This document shows positions 11,201-23,134 of a stretch of DNA of 64,000 bases, one piece after another. The translations under genes were made by a program, and so were the position numbers. The notes below the pieces were generated by a model, which saw only the letters and a program-made list of their open reading frames with translations, was not told where the DNA came from and ran no database searches. The stretch lies in assembly GCA_020744225.1 (NCBI GenBank), contig JAGMWG010000004.1, positions 186,001-250,000 on the forward strand, in the 5' to 3' direction. Every line of letters begins with the position of its first letter. Position 1 is the first letter of the stretch. This stretch comes from Paraphoma chrysanthemicola. Taxonomy: Eukaryota > Ascomycota > Dothideomycetes > Pleosporales > Phaeosphaeriaceae.

Positions 11201-12613
11201 GAACGAAAAAAGAAGGCAATGGAAGAGGATTATGACTCTGACGATGAAACCGAGGAAGAGTGGTCTGCTAAGTATGACAAGCAAGAGGCCGAACGCATCG
11301 CAAAAGAGAAGGCCGCAGCTGCTGCTGTAACCGGGTTCAGCCTTCCAGCTGCTGCTCCAGCGAAAGCACCAGCAGGCTCATTCTCCGTCCCGAACCCCTT
11401 CGCTTCTCTTGCAAAGCCCTCTGCAAGTGGCATCTCTACCCCCGGACTGGCCAGCTCACGGCCTGCTAGCCCAGCCCTGTCGACCGGCGGACAATCAGTG
11501 TTCGACGTTCCCAGTACCGCACAGACCCCATCAAGCAACATCTTTGGACACCTCTCCTCTGGGCCATCATCAAGCAATCAAGACGAGTCCGATGAGGGTG
11601 CATCGCACGACGCGGCTTACGCCAACAATCGACCTTCCACACCACCCAAGCGCAAGTTCGGCGAATCAGATACCGACGCCAATGACTCGCACGAGGAAAC
11701 GGCGCACAAGAAGCAAGACACTGCACCAAAGGGTAGCCTGCTCTCACGCATGACTCGTGACGACGATGAGTCTGGTTCAGAGAAGGAGAACAATGGCTCC
11801 ATCTTTGGCAAAGTCAATGGCACGCAGACGCCAAATTTTCCCAAGTTCGACTTTGGTGCTGCAGCCGGAGCGAATACTGCACCCCCGAAGTCCTCATCAG
11901 ACACGTTTGCTGGCGACCAGACTTTCAAGCCTGGCACTCCCATCAAGTTTGGCGGAGGCGCAGCGACTGAGAAGAAGGCTGCTCCATCGTTCAGCTTTTC
12001 AACTGCGTCGACTTCGACCACACCTTCAAAGCCTCCTCCTACGAATCTTTTCAACTTTGGCAACGCAGGAACCAGTTCCGGCTTCCTCACTCCTAGCGCG
12101 GGTCTTTCCGGACTGAATTCTGTCCCTTCTTCCACCTTCACCTCCCGGGCCGCTACACCTCTGTCTGAAGCTGAGAACAGCGCCGCCTCAGGAGCCGAAG
12201 ATGACGAAGAGGGCGGCAAGCACCAGCAAGTTGATCTCTCAAAACTCACAGACGAAGAAGTGAACGCATTCGACGTCGTCTTCGAAACAGAGCAAGCGCT
12301 CGCGAAGCACCAAGTCGACAAGGGCGATGGCACTAAGGCATGGGAAAACTTTGCACGGGGGCCACTTTACATTCTCAAGGACAAAGTCACTAAGAAGTGC
12401 TTCGTTCGCATTCGCATTCCAAGTGGCCAGACCCCACTCAACTACTCCATTCTCCCCGCGCTCAAGTCGAGTATCATGGGCAGCAGCGGCAAAATGGTTC
12501 AAGGTAGCAAGCCTAAGAAAGAAGGCGGCATCGAGCAGTACTACATTTCGCTCAAGACAGCCGAGCTTGCCAAGGAGTTTTCAGACAAGTACAACGAGTC
12601 GCTGCCATCGTAG
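8259..12613 (+). CDS. nup2: FG-nucleoporin Nup2 with RanBP1 domain
   Basis: Three exons, 8259-8377, 8528-8567 and 8720-12613, give 1350 residues. The introns are 150 nt (GTACGT..TCAG) and 152 nt (GTGAGT..CACAG, with a CTAAC branch site), and phases agree. The splices rebuild the conserved N-terminus, TAAQLATRKIKTAKIRRP, of fungal Nup2/Nup61. Next come about 1,100 residues rich in Ser, Pro, Ala and Thr with many FxFG, LFG and NLFG repeats, the disordered transport mesh of the nuclear pore. The last ~125 residues (from about 1224) are a Ran-binding domain (RanBP1 type). The family sits on the nuclear basket, and helps release cargo from importin-alpha through Ran-GTP. The low-complexity coding region opens several other long frames on both strands, which are shadows. 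The 40-nt middle exon would be missed by simple gene finding. Confidence 0.9.
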
Positions 12614-13060
12614 CGACCTTTGTCTTCCGCTCAATTTCGAGCTTTTTCATACCTCGCGACGTCGAGCCATCGACGCATCGCAGATGCACCTCACCCACCA
12701 CCTCTTCCCTTTCGACACATCCCTGCCTGTAGCTATGTCCACACAAAATTGGCGTGTCTGTTTTATTGTTTTTTGTTTGTTTGTTTGTCCTGACTGGCAG
12801 AGTTAGTTGCATTTGCATGGCATGGCGTTGGCAAAGCGTGAGGATAACAAAGCCTTTGTGTGTGTGTTTGAGAAGGGTTGGGATGGGATAGCGATGGGCA
12901 AATAGGAGCCAGCAAGCTAAACAGGCAGGGCTTGCACAGAAGATTTTTACTATTGTGTGTACTATACTAGAGAAAGGTTTAATGCATTTGAGCGGGTTTG
13001 ATATCTTGAGATTGGTTTTTGACGTGGACATTGCAATGACATGACGTGCACGATACACCC
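12614..13060. other. Convergent intergenic region
   Basis: The 447 nt between the stops of Nup2 (+) and Npr2 (-). It contains a (TTTG) run at 12771-12788 and a short GT repeat near 12858. No gene is seen. Confidence 0.6.
12771..12788. repeat. (TTTG)n microsatellite
   Basis: About four to five TTTG units in the 3' flank of Nup2. Confidence 0.7.
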
Positions 13061-14926
13061 TCACCGCATAATCACAACCCCTAATCCCTCCCCTCCATTT
13101 CCACCCCCAACACCCCTCACCTTCCCTTCGACTTCGCGCTCCGACACCCCCAACTCGGTACATATCTCGTCAAAGCAATGCATCCCGTCCAAGAACCTAA
13201 GCAGCGGCAACCCATTCTGTCGCTCCTGCTCGCTGGGCAAAATGCCGTCAAACACAGGGATACTGTGTTTCTGGTGCGTCGGCGCAGCAGCCGCATGTTG
13301 CGGATTCAAACTCGTCGTCGACGCAACAGACGGACGATGCAGCGAGAAGCTCGGATGCTGACCGTGCGTACTTGTGTGCGGTGCTTGGTGAGCGTGATGA
13401 GCCGTCGAAGGATGGATATGCGCATGTGCATTTCGCAGTGTCGCAGTTTCCGAGTCGCGCAGATTCGCCGTCGATGTCGCCGCGGAGGTTTGCAGACTTG
13501 TTGGTGGTGCGGGCGGGAGGGTTGAGGAAGTATTTGTTGCGAGGGCGTATTTGTGCACGCGGTATAGAAAGCCTTTGATTATGCCAAAGGTGATCAGGCG
13601 GCGGACGTCGATGCCAGAGAGCAGGTCGAGGTGTTCGAGGACCCAGTTTTTGAGCGTCAGGCCTTGGCGGAGGGAGGTGTAGAGTTGGATCAAGGTTGTG
13701 TGGTCGATGCGCCATTCGCTGGGGTCTTCGGTGGATTTTTGGGACGGAGGGTGTGCTTCGGCGTCGATGGAGGTGCGGATGGTGGAGGATAGCGTGTCGC
13801 TGTGTTGCGATGCTGCGGATGAGGATCTGGAGCCGTGCTCGTCTCGACTTTGTTCGCTCTCGCTACCTAGTCTGATTGTCCGGGAGTCTGATCCGATGCG
13901 TAAACGGGGCACTCGTACGTATTGGGCACATTCGTCTTTGATGTCGTCTTCTACGACAAAGCCGCCGATTTCAGCTGTGCATGCATATATGGCGCCGAAG
14001 CTGAAGATGTCGAGCAGGACAAGGCAGCCATAGTACACTAGATGTTGAATCGCTCTTCGCGTCAAGGACAGATCTGTATCCGCAAGCTGGGCAATCCGCG
14101 ATATGCTATTAATCCCGTTGATATATGGCAAGACGCGGTTCAATGTGAGATCTGAAGATATAGGTGTCTGGAGGCTGGATAGGGAGATCGTCAACAAAGG
14201 CACCTGATGCGCAAGGATAGGTGGAGGAGGCGGCCGCGTGGGGAAGAGCTTCAGATTGATGGTATTCGAATCGTCTATATCCTGTCAGTGTTGAGCGACT
14301 TTAGCGTCCATGTAGGCCTTACCGATTGGTATCATGCATTCTGCATAATTGTTCAGGTCCTCTAGCACCATCTCACAAAGAGCGTATACTTTACTGCCTC
14401 CTCCAACTCCAAACGCGCTATGCTCTTCATCGACCCTGCCCAGACTCGACTTAACATCGTCATCCCAAACGCCCACCTCTTCTCTGCTCAAAAAGCCGCC
14501 TTGCTCTTCCAACCCTCTCAGCAGTCTGCCCAGCTTCCGAACGACCTCGCCATAACACGCCCAGTCCGGTTCACTCTCACCGATCACAATGGCGAAGTTG
14601 AATATGAACTCATTCCTGCTGTATTTTCCCTCTCTTATGCAAACAGGATATCCAATGACGCGGTGGTGGTTTACACAGAACGTGAGGAGGCGGTCGCAGA
14701 ACTGTTGTGTCGGGATGAGGTACTGCGTTACGGACGAGTACTTGAAGAGTGGTTCGGGTAGCGCGGATGGCGACTTGGACTCGTTTATGCTGCCAGCAGG
14801 TACTTGGTGGAGCACGCGAGAGCCTGTGTAGATGTTAGATAGATATGGGGTGCAATTCGCGCAAAGTGTACCTTTCTCATGGTGAAAGCGCGTGTAGAAT
14901 ATTGCTTCGATCGCGCGCCCAGGCAT
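13061..14926 (-). CDS. npr2: Npr2, SEACIT/GATOR1 subunit
   Basis: Three exons on the minus strand, 14926-14872, 14823-14323 and 14274-13061, give 589 residues. Both introns are 48 nt. The first splice restores HEKGSRVLHQVP and the second CMIPIDDSNTINLKLFP, both characteristic of nitrogen permease regulator 2. Further family marks are IFYTRFH at the N-terminus, GINSISRIAQLAD, the YYGCLVLLD strand, and the C-terminal winged-helix-like end LRFLDGMHCFDEICTELGVS. Npr2 acts with Npr3 and Iml1 at the vacuole as the GTPase-activating complex that lowers TORC1 activity when amino acids are scarce. A Ser-rich insert follows the middle domain, and an unusual His-rich stretch (about 13 histidines, genome 13310-13440) precedes the conserved end. 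It is convergent with Nup2. Confidence 0.9.
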
Positions 14927-15335
14927 TGAAGCTTGTCACATTAAGTATAGTTGTGTAGAACTACATGTTGTGTTGTAATGGTGAAGGCTCGCGAGGCGGG
15001 GACAACACAAGTGGACGAACTGTGGTTCGCATGACTCGTGCAGTATTATCTAATTGCTTGGCAGCGAATCTGCAGGTGCACCCCACTGCTCATAAACTGT
15101 AGCTCATCTTGACTGTTCATACGGCTCTTTCATGAAGCACACCTCCATGTATAATCCGAACATATGCTGTATACAAGCGCGCATTAGGACATGTGTCTAC
15201 TTCCAGTGTGGGCACTCTTGGCCATTCACGTGTGATTGACAGAGTTGAAAGATCTGGATTGCACTACCACATATCTAGTATCTAGCCCGGCGGAACGCTT
15301 TGGTACCGGGCACACAACAGCGTCCCCCTTCTCAT
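14927..15335. other. Divergent intergenic region
   Basis: The 409 nt between the starts of Npr2 (-) and a HET-domain gene (+). The upper part is AT-richer. No gene is supported; an ATG at 15236 opens a 79-codon frame that overlaps the HET gene in another frame and looks spurious. Confidence 0.5.
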
Positions 15336-17470
15336 ATGAGTCCAGCTACGATGACTACTACAGAGTCTCTTCCATCGGGAGATATCTCCGAGATGACATA
15401 CTCAGAGTCAATCCATTCTTGCAGTTCCTGCTACATAGAGGAATTGGACCCAAGCATAAGAAGAGCAAAAGTTGACGACCTATCTTCTGGAACTGTTATT
15501 AGATACCGAGGCTCTAGGGTGCTGAACAGCGCAATAAATGGCTGCGCCTTTTTCCAAGTTGCCATGAGCTCGCTCGAGTCCATTTTACACACATATGGCT
15601 TCGAACAAGGCACCGCATCGCCTGATTTCCGACCAGAAAATTGGGTATATGAGCTTTTCTTCAGTGATTATACCGGGCGTCTGGAAACGGCAGCAGGAAA
15701 GTGGACGTGTGCAGAGGGTGAATTACCAGACGATACGCAACAACCACGACAAAAGCACGCTGCTTATCTAGTCTTGGCTGATCAAGGTACACATGCAGAA
15801 GAAGAAATACTCGTCTGAGATATACTAATTGAAAGAACCGTGTCATAGGCGATCCAGCAGCCCAGTCTATCCTGATCCGACCTTTCGTGTACGACTTCAG
15901 AGAGAAATCTGCTTCATGGGTGAAGACACGTCTGCGGGATTGCGAGCTTCTGCACCCGAGCTGCAAAATGCCCGACCCTCCAGTCCTGCCAACGCGATTG
16001 TTGAATATTGATGCATCTAGTGCGGGAACTGGACTCCGGGTCCAACTCCATCTAACATCTGCCTCCAAAGTTGAAGCCACGGCGAAAAAATACGCAACTT
16101 TATCCTACTGCTGGGGAGGCCCGCAAGAGTTTCAGTTGAACACTGAGTCAGAAAGCATGTTAATGGCTGGTTTTCCAGCATCACTGCTTCCCAAAACCCT
16201 CCACGACGCTGTTCAGGTGGCGTGGGATCTCGAAATCCGGTGGATCTGGATCGACAGTCTTTGCATTCGCCAAGACGACGTTGAAGACAAAGCAACGGAT
16301 GTTGCACGAATGCATCTCATATACGGAAGTTCATTTGTCACCATCTCCGCTAGTAGAGCAAGTTCGTGCGCTCAGGGATTTCTCCACCAGTCCTCACTGC
16401 CCGCTCCAGCAACAGTTGGGTACAAAATACCCTTTGCTTCGCCTTCGAAAAGACTGGGATCTGTCATCCTCTCCAAGCTTCGTCGCGAGACCTCGCCAAT
16501 CGATAATCGCGGCTGGACTCTTCAAGAACATCTGCTTGCTCATCGAGTTGTTCGTTTCACAGATTACCAGCTCCACTGGGCTTGTATGGGTACCTCGCTG
16601 TTTGAACGAGAAAATCCAGAGAGTCTACCATCTGCTCATGTTCGTGACTTGAGTTTGGCATACGAGATGTACAAGGGCATTCGTGACAAGAACCGGGGTT
16701 GTCGACATTGGATGAATATTGTTCAGGAGTACACTCGTCGCCGGCTGACGGACGGCTCAGACAAGTTGCCAGCCATGTCCGGAATAGCCGAGTCTTGGGC
16801 TCGAACATCCAAGGAGGATGAATATCTTGCTGGTCTTTGGAAATCACACTTACCCTTGGGACTACTCTGGACGTGTGCACAGCCATTTCGACTAGGCGAT
16901 CTTCGAGATGATGGCGCGCCTTCTTGGTCATGGGCGTCTCTAGTCGGTCAAGTGGACTGGTTTGATCATATATTTACCGAAGTTGATCCTAGGCTTCAAG
17001 TCCTGTCATGTGCAGTCGCCCCGGCTCTTCCGCAAGCACCATATGGTGCTGTTCAATCGGGATATTTATTGATGCAAGGTCTGTTACAGAGAACTGTGAT
17101 AGACGACGAACCAGTCCTGCCGGGACAGGTGAGCGAAGAAGATGAGTACCTAAATCTTGATCTGGCAGATGTCCACCTAGACTACTGGGACGAAATGCTA
17201 GCCTCCAAAACCGAGGGCGCCAAGATCTTCTGTTTACAGATATGTACCTTCGACCACAGCACTGGCTTGGGGCCCTCCGGACTTATATTGGCTACGAAGG
17301 ACGACAAGGAGTTCTCTAGGGTGGGATTCTTTACATTTGAGCCGCCTCAGCAATATGATGTAGAGGAGCTTGGAGATTTTGATCAATTGCTTGCGCTATC
17401 AGAGGCTCGGCAGTTTGTTCAGAGATCTGCTTTTCGGAGTGTTGTTCCACGAAGCGTCAAGATAATCTGA
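15336..17470 (+). CDS. HET-domain protein, first copy
   Basis: Two exons, 15336-15786 and 15849-17470, joined in phase 1 across a 62-nt intron (GTACAC..CATAG), give 690 residues. The HET domain has YATLSYCWG at 232-240 and IWIDSLCIRQDD near 284-294, followed by the IDNRGWTLQEHLLAHRVVRF block. Fungal HET domains trigger cell death in vegetative incompatibility; most members have no known partner. The N-terminal 200 residues are the non-conserved leader usual in this class, ending in a RPFVYDF..VKTRLRDC segment that often precedes HET. There is no NACHT, NB-ARC or repeat domain downstream. I start at the first ATG of the open frame (15336); 15351 is also possible. The sequence differs from the second HET protein, so this is not a recent duplication. 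Confidence 0.82.
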
Positions 17471-18997
17471 AATTATGTTGGCTTGGACGATCAGCGAGCA
17501 TGTTGAAAAATGTTGGTAGGCATAATCAAGCAACATCGCCTGATATACGGTAGCTCTGTAGAATTGGCCCAACGGTAACGCTCGGTCACAGTGGCATGAT
17601 TTTGATGCCTTCTTATGGTTGTGATGCAGAACTAGGGCAAATGGTGATATCAGTTGCCAGGAAGCCATTTCGTCTGAAGGGCCAGAATTGACCCAATGAC
17701 CGGATTAGGCATGTGGGATAGTTGTGCTGAGGGCCGCCTCATCCACGGCAGCGTGCTGACGATGCGAGACCTGGGGTAGCGAAGCGTGGGGTATGGACCT
17801 GCGCGGGTGTTCCAGATTGTTGGCCGCAGCTGGACATGATTGCGCAACACTGGGACTGAGTAAGATGGTGCATGACCGACTCCCCGCATTGTCCGAGACA
17901 TGTGAAATTGATGGGCAGTTCGCACGATGTGGATCTATCGCCAGTATTCTTTGTTCGCAGAGACCCACAAAGATTGCATTGGAGGAATGGTTGTCCCGTC
18001 ACAAGCCACACGTTGGTAGCTCAGATCATAGGCTCGCAGCCTCGGAGGCAGACGGAGACAGTGACATCCGATCTTGCGCCATGCGCGATTGCTGAGACCG
18101 ATCAAGCACCTGTGGTGAGATGCGATGCAATGCTCTGGTGCGCAACGCTTTGCTGCAACGGACAAGGTGGCCAGTTAGCCTTCAAACACTTTACACCGAG
18201 CCGGGCGGGCAATGAAAGAGCTGGTCAGCTCGTCTCAGCAGTGCGTCGCGTTGGGTGCTGCGGTCCAAAGTGGGACGGAGAGTGCTGCATGTAGCGATAC
18301 TTGATTGCGCATCGCGGCTGCTGTGCCACCGGTTGCGTGGAGAGCAGCGCTTCTGCCACGGCAGGCCAGACCGATGGCGAAAGAGGGGCCCAGCAGCGAG
18401 TGCGACTGCGAACCAGCGCAACAAGAGAAATAGCGTGCCTTTAAGCCCTGGAGGTGCGTGGAGCGGTGGACAGTCGGCGAATGCCTCCGTAAGCTTGCTG
18501 CGGCTCGTATTGTTGACCTCCGCTACAAGACTGCGGAGTCGCCGTCTATTTGGAACGATAAGCCCCTCCGCAGCCTGGCACCGCGTCCTCACGGCTGCGC
18601 ATATAAGCATCTCGCCGCCCGGCCCTCGCGCTGCGTCTTCCAATATGAGGCCCATCTGCACTGCTATATAATCGATTACGCTGTGACCGTTACCTGGTCA
18701 TCCGCTTAGCGAACCCGCGAGTCCCGAGCCCTGAGCGAACACCAGCGCGCGGCAGAGGCCTTGACACGCTTGATCGTGCCGGCCTTCCACTCAGGATCTT
18801 GGTTCAAACTGACCCCGGATTGCCCCAGCAGCCCGCTTCCCAGTCGTTTCGTCACCCACGCGTTCCGGTGTTCCGCGGATCAAGACTTGGTGAAGTCATG
18901 TTGGCTTGGTGATTGTGCAACATCGCCTGCCTCTTCGTATGTTGACATGCCACGGCGGTAACACGCAACCCCGACATCGTCCACACCACGATTCGCC
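17471..18997. other. Gene-poor stretch of 1.5 kb
   Basis: No supported gene. Open frames occur on both strands (for example 18191-18671) but overlap each other in all directions and have no motifs, as expected in GC-rich non-coding DNA. TATA-like strings (ATATAAG near 18601, TATATAA near 18663) lie about 335-400 nt upstream of the next gene and may belong to its promoter. Confidence 0.5.
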
Positions 18998-20242
18998 ATG
19001 GCCCGGGCGCAGGCTTCGTCGAACCATGCGCGGCTGCACAAGAGAGGAAACTCGGCTTCAAGCGTTGCGAGTCCGCGCAACTCTGGTACTTTCACATTTA
19101 ACCGCTCCGAGACGCCCATGACCACCCACGAGGAGCCCTGGACAGAACCACAGCGCCCCATGCCGGCTGCCATTCCTTCGCACCAGCTCAAGATCAAGCC
19201 GTACCTGCGGAAACTGTCGTCCAAGGACAACAATGGCCTTGATCTCTCGCGCCCAGCTGCTGAGAATGAGGGTCTGCAGGGCCTGGGCATTCAAGAATAT
19301 GGCGGCTATTCACGATCAATAGCAGACGTCACCTTTACTCCGGTCAACGGACGGCACAGGCACACGCGATCAACCTCAAACACGTCGCAATTCTCCACAT
19401 CATCCGGCGGGTACCAGCGCCCGACGCCGCTGCCTCCTATCCGACAGACACCGCAGTCATATGTCTCGCCCATCTCGACATCAGGTCCGCCTTCTGTGCT
19501 AGGGAGCGAGAGGGAAGGCGACGACATCATGTCCGACGAGGAACTACGCCTGCGACAGAATGCGTATGACCCCAGTCGGAGATCGGATTCACTGTCTTCG
19601 GTGCCGGGAACTTCCCTACGCATCCACCCCAACAACTCGTCTACGCGACTCGCCGGCAGCTACTCCCAGTCGACCGTTTCTCTCACCTCACCCATCGCCC
19701 CTGCACGCTCTCGAGGCGATACGCTCAAGTCGATAGATACGACTTCTCCCAGCTCGCGCACCTCATTCGATCACGCTACCCGATTCATCCGCGGCGGACG
19801 GGATTCGCCCATCGATGCAGCCTCGAGAGCTGCGTCGATTCGTGCCGCTCGCGAAAAGTTTGAGGCGGAGCAGCGGGCCAAGGAGCTCAAGTATGAGAGG
19901 GAGGCGCATAAGCAGGCTGAGCGGGAATACCGGAAGCAGCAGAAGAAGGAAGAGTCGCAGACGCGCAAGTCTGAGGCTCACGAGCGGAGCGACTACAACC
20001 GATCTCGTAGCGTCTCCGATGCCCAGAATGAGAAGGCACCGCGGCCATCCGTAGGCGGACGACAGTACTCGGACCACAAACAGCCGCACTCCAACTCGCT
20101 GCCCAAGTACGTCACGACTGTGGACCTGGAGAAGCAGAGCAACGCAGCACCTCAGGTGACCAAGAGCCGCGCGGCGAAGGGCAGGTGGCTGAGGTTCGTA
20201 ACCTGGTTTAAGACGAGGTTGCTCCGCATGTCTGGGCACTGA
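18998..20242 (+). CDS. Hypothetical disordered protein with charged helix
   Basis: Single exon, 414 residues, unrecognised. The first 280 residues are Ser/Thr/Pro/Arg-rich with many SP and RS-type sites and look disordered. A strongly charged segment around 285-345 (runs of A, R, E, K and Q) should form a long helix or coiled coil. The C-terminus is basic and amphipathic (KGRWLRFVTWFKTRLLRM), which could touch a membrane. There is no signal peptide or transmembrane span. It stands between long intergenic gaps and its neighbours suggest nothing. Uniform codon use and a clean ATG support it as a real gene; function cannot be given. Confidence 0.65.
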   Translation: MARAQASSNHARLHKRGNSASSVASPRNSGTFTFNRSETPMTTHEEPWTEPQRPMPAAIPSHQLKIKPYLRKLSSKDNNGLDLSRPAAENEGLQGLGIQEYGGYSRSIADVTFTPVNGRHRHTRSTSNTSQFSTSSGGYQRPTPLPPIRQTPQSYVSPISTSGPPSVLGSEREGDDIMSDEELRLRQNAYDPSRRSDSLSSVPGTSLRIHPNNSSTRLAGSYSQSTVSLTSPIAPARSRGDTLKSIDTTSPSSRTSFDHATRFIRGGRDSPIDAASRAASIRAAREKFEAEQRAKELKYEREAHKQAEREYRKQQKKEESQTRKSEAHERSDYNRSRSVSDAQNEKAPRPSVGGRQYSDHKQPHSNSLPKYVTTVDLEKQSNAAPQVTKSRAAKGRWLRFVTWFKTRLLRMSGH

Positions 20243-21156
20243 GCTTGAGTGGTGAGATGTTAGACACAGCCACGTTGACGTGCAGCGTACTGCGCCTGCG
20301 ACTCTCGACCTCCACGCTCTTTCGCCAACTACCGAAAGGGTCTCTTTACCCTGCGTCAACCTTCGGCGCCGATGAAGGCCCGCTGCACTCGACAGGTTGG
20401 TGACCTCCGAGTGCTTCTTAGCACCACTCTTTCGTCGCACATTGTTTTCTGGATTTTAGCATGGCGTTTGGTTGACGATTATGTTCATGACTTATGCTTC
20501 CATCCTTTCGCTGCATCGTTCCTCAGTACATATACGGACTATCGCATGGGATGATCGGCGCACTGGGAGGACTGACTTGGCGATATTCCCTCCGTCTACG
20601 TATTCGTCTTGCATGGACATGACTAGGCGTTATCTATACTCTCAGAGTATGTTTGCTGGTGCTGCATGCCTGGTGGTATAGCACGCTCGCTTGCATTTGG
20701 ATTTTGGTTTCTTGCGATATCACTTAGCTGATACGATTTGCTCCGGTGTGGAGTGAGCAATTGCATATTCATACCCACTTGATATCATATGTGCGCCGAT
20801 TGCGTGATTTCTGAGCAGATGTTGAAGCTTACAAAGGATCAACCTCGGAGGACATGCTTGAGAGCCCTACATCCGAAAGACCGCCAAACCAGTACTTCAG
20901 CCACGTCTCTTGACAACTGCCAGCTTTGGACGAATCGTCTCCTCCGCTCAGCCGTGACGACTATCTCATCGTTGCGGGGTCTGCTTACTGGGCACGGCAC
21001 GAGGCGTGAACCGCAGCGCTGGGTCGGACGTGTTCCGCGTCGGAACAGAACCGAGAATCGACCGCGACATCATCATCCGAGCTCGACAAAGACTTCCCCG
21101 CAGCCAGTTCGCCATCTTTGTAGTCGCAACATGGTGCGCACGCTCTCGTGATCGCA
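20243..21156. other. Intergenic, 0.9 kb
   Basis: Holds the 3' end of the preceding gene and the promoter of D-lactate dehydrogenase. The overlapping frames at 20789-21269 on both strands show no protein character. Confidence 0.5.
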
Positions 21157-23134
21157 ATGTCGTTACGAAGCTTACCAAGAGCTTCGATCATTTCAAGGAG
21201 CTGTCGAGGAGGATTAGTACCGAAGTGTGCGGCGGCAGGAAGACTGACGCAGAAGAGATGGGCGAGCAATGAGAAGAAGGGAGGGGATGACGAGAAGCCT
21301 TTCTATCTCCAGCTCCAGGAGAGTATCTACGAGCGCGTACAGAAAGAAAAGGCAGAGCAGATTCGCATTCAGTCACTACAGCAAAGAACAGCACGTGGAC
21401 AGTTCTTTGCGACATTGACAGGTACTGTAGTCGCAAACCACACCGCTGAAGTACGACACTAACTATGACCAGCATGTCTCCTCACAGCAGGCTTGGGCTA
21501 CTATTTTGGCCAACTGATACCCCAGAAGCCGAACACGAACTCGACTGCGCCGCTCGATGACTTCGTCCCACCAAAGCATAACATCTCCGAAGCGAACATG
21601 GAAGCTGCATGGACAGACTTCCGCGACATTGTCGGAAAGGAGAACATCACACTAGACAAGCACGATCTGGAATCACACGCGGGCTCGTCGTGGTCATCAC
21701 ATCCCGCTGAGCCAGGCGACGTACCGTTCTGCGTCATCAGGCCTGAGAGCACACTGGAAGTTAGCGCGATCATGAAGATATGCCATGAGAGGAAAATCCC
21801 AGTCACGCCATACAGTGGAGGAACATCTTTGGAGGGACACTTTGCGGCAACCAAGGGCGGCGTGTGCATCGACTTCAGTCGCATGGACAAGATTCTCAAA
21901 CTACACAAGGATGATCTGGACGTTGTCGTGCAACCTGCTGTTGGCTGGGAACTTCTAAATGAGGAACTTGCAAAGGACAACCTTTTCTTCCCACCCGATC
22001 CAGGCCCAGGCGCCATGATTGGTGGCATGGTCGGAACAGGCTGCTCTGGTACAAACGCGTATCGCTACGGCACAATGAAAGACTGGGTCATATCGCTCAC
22101 AGTCGTACTCGCCGACGGCACAATCATCAAAACACGCCAAAGACCACGAAAATCATCGGCCGGCTATGACCTCACGCGCATGTTTATCGGCAGCGAAGGC
22201 ACCCTCGGCCTCGTCACCGAAGCCACGCTCAAAGTCACCGTCAAACCACAACACACCAGCGTCGCAGTCTGCGCCTTCCCCAGCATCCGCGCCGCAGCAG
22301 ATTGCGTCTTCTCCGTCGTCGGTGCAGGCGTGCCCATCGCCGCGATTGAGATTCTCGACGACGTGCAAATGCAGTGCATCAACGACGCAGGCCAAACGTC
22401 CAAGGAATGGAAAAATGCACCAACGCTCTTCTTCAAGTTTGCTGGCACGCCCAATTCCGTCAAAGAGCAAATCAGCCAGGTTCAATCTCTCGCGAAAAGG
22501 TCTGGCTCCGTGAGCTTCGAGTTTGCGAAATCCGAACAGGAAAAGGAGGACTTGTGGCAGGCGAGGAAAGAAGCGCTTTGGTCCGTCATGGCCAAGGGCG
22601 GGGGCGATCCGGATATGGCTGTCTGGACTACGGATGTCGCAGTCCCGATTTCAAAACTCCCGCAGATCATCGAGGAGAGTAAAGCGGAGATTGGGAAGAG
22701 TGGGCTACTGGGTGCTATCGTGGGGCACGTCGGCGATGGGAATTTCCATTGTAAGTTTTTCTCTCCCTTCTTCTTTGTACCCTTTTACCCATTCCCCATT
22801 TCCGCGTCCCTCCCTTTCCACTCTCCACATTCCATGCTCCTCAAATACTAATGCAATTCCAGCAATCATCCTCTACAACCGCAAAACAGACTACGAAAAA
22901 ACCAAACACCTCGTCCACGACATGGTCAAGCGCGCAATCGAGCTCGAAGGCACCGCGACAGGCGAACACGGCGTCGGCCTCGTCAAGCGCGATTATCTGC
23001 CACATGAGCTGGGCCAGAGCACCGTTGATGCTATGAGGCAGCTCAAGAAGGCGTTTGATCCGCTGTGTTTGCTGAATTGCGATAAGATTGTGAGGGCGAG
23101 TCGGCCGAAGGCGGGCGAGGTGGCGGAGTGGTAG
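21157..23134 (+). CDS. dld1: Mitochondrial D-lactate dehydrogenase (cytochrome c)
   Basis: Three exons, 21157-21421, 21491-22750 and 22863-23134, give 598 residues. Introns are 69 nt (GTACTG..CAGCAG) and 112 nt (GTAAGT..TCCAG); both joins are in phase 1. The enzyme oxidises D-lactate to pyruvate with FAD and passes electrons to cytochrome c in the intermembrane space. The Arg/Ser-rich N-terminus ending near KRWASNEKK looks like a mitochondrial targeting peptide, and a hydrophobic stretch around the first splice could anchor it. The FAD-binding domain (PCMH type) shows IRPESTLEVS, VTPYSGGTSLEGHF, PGAMIGGMVGTGCSGTNAYRYG and FIGSEGTLGLVTEATLK. The FAD-oxidase C-terminal domain shows GHVGDGNFHS across the second splice and ATGEHGVGLVKR. 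It is convergent with the second HET gene. Confidence 0.9.

Noticed and set aside
15236..15475. A 79-codon ATG-started frame at the start of the first HET gene
   Set aside because: It is in a different frame, ends within HET exon 1, and has no conserved character.
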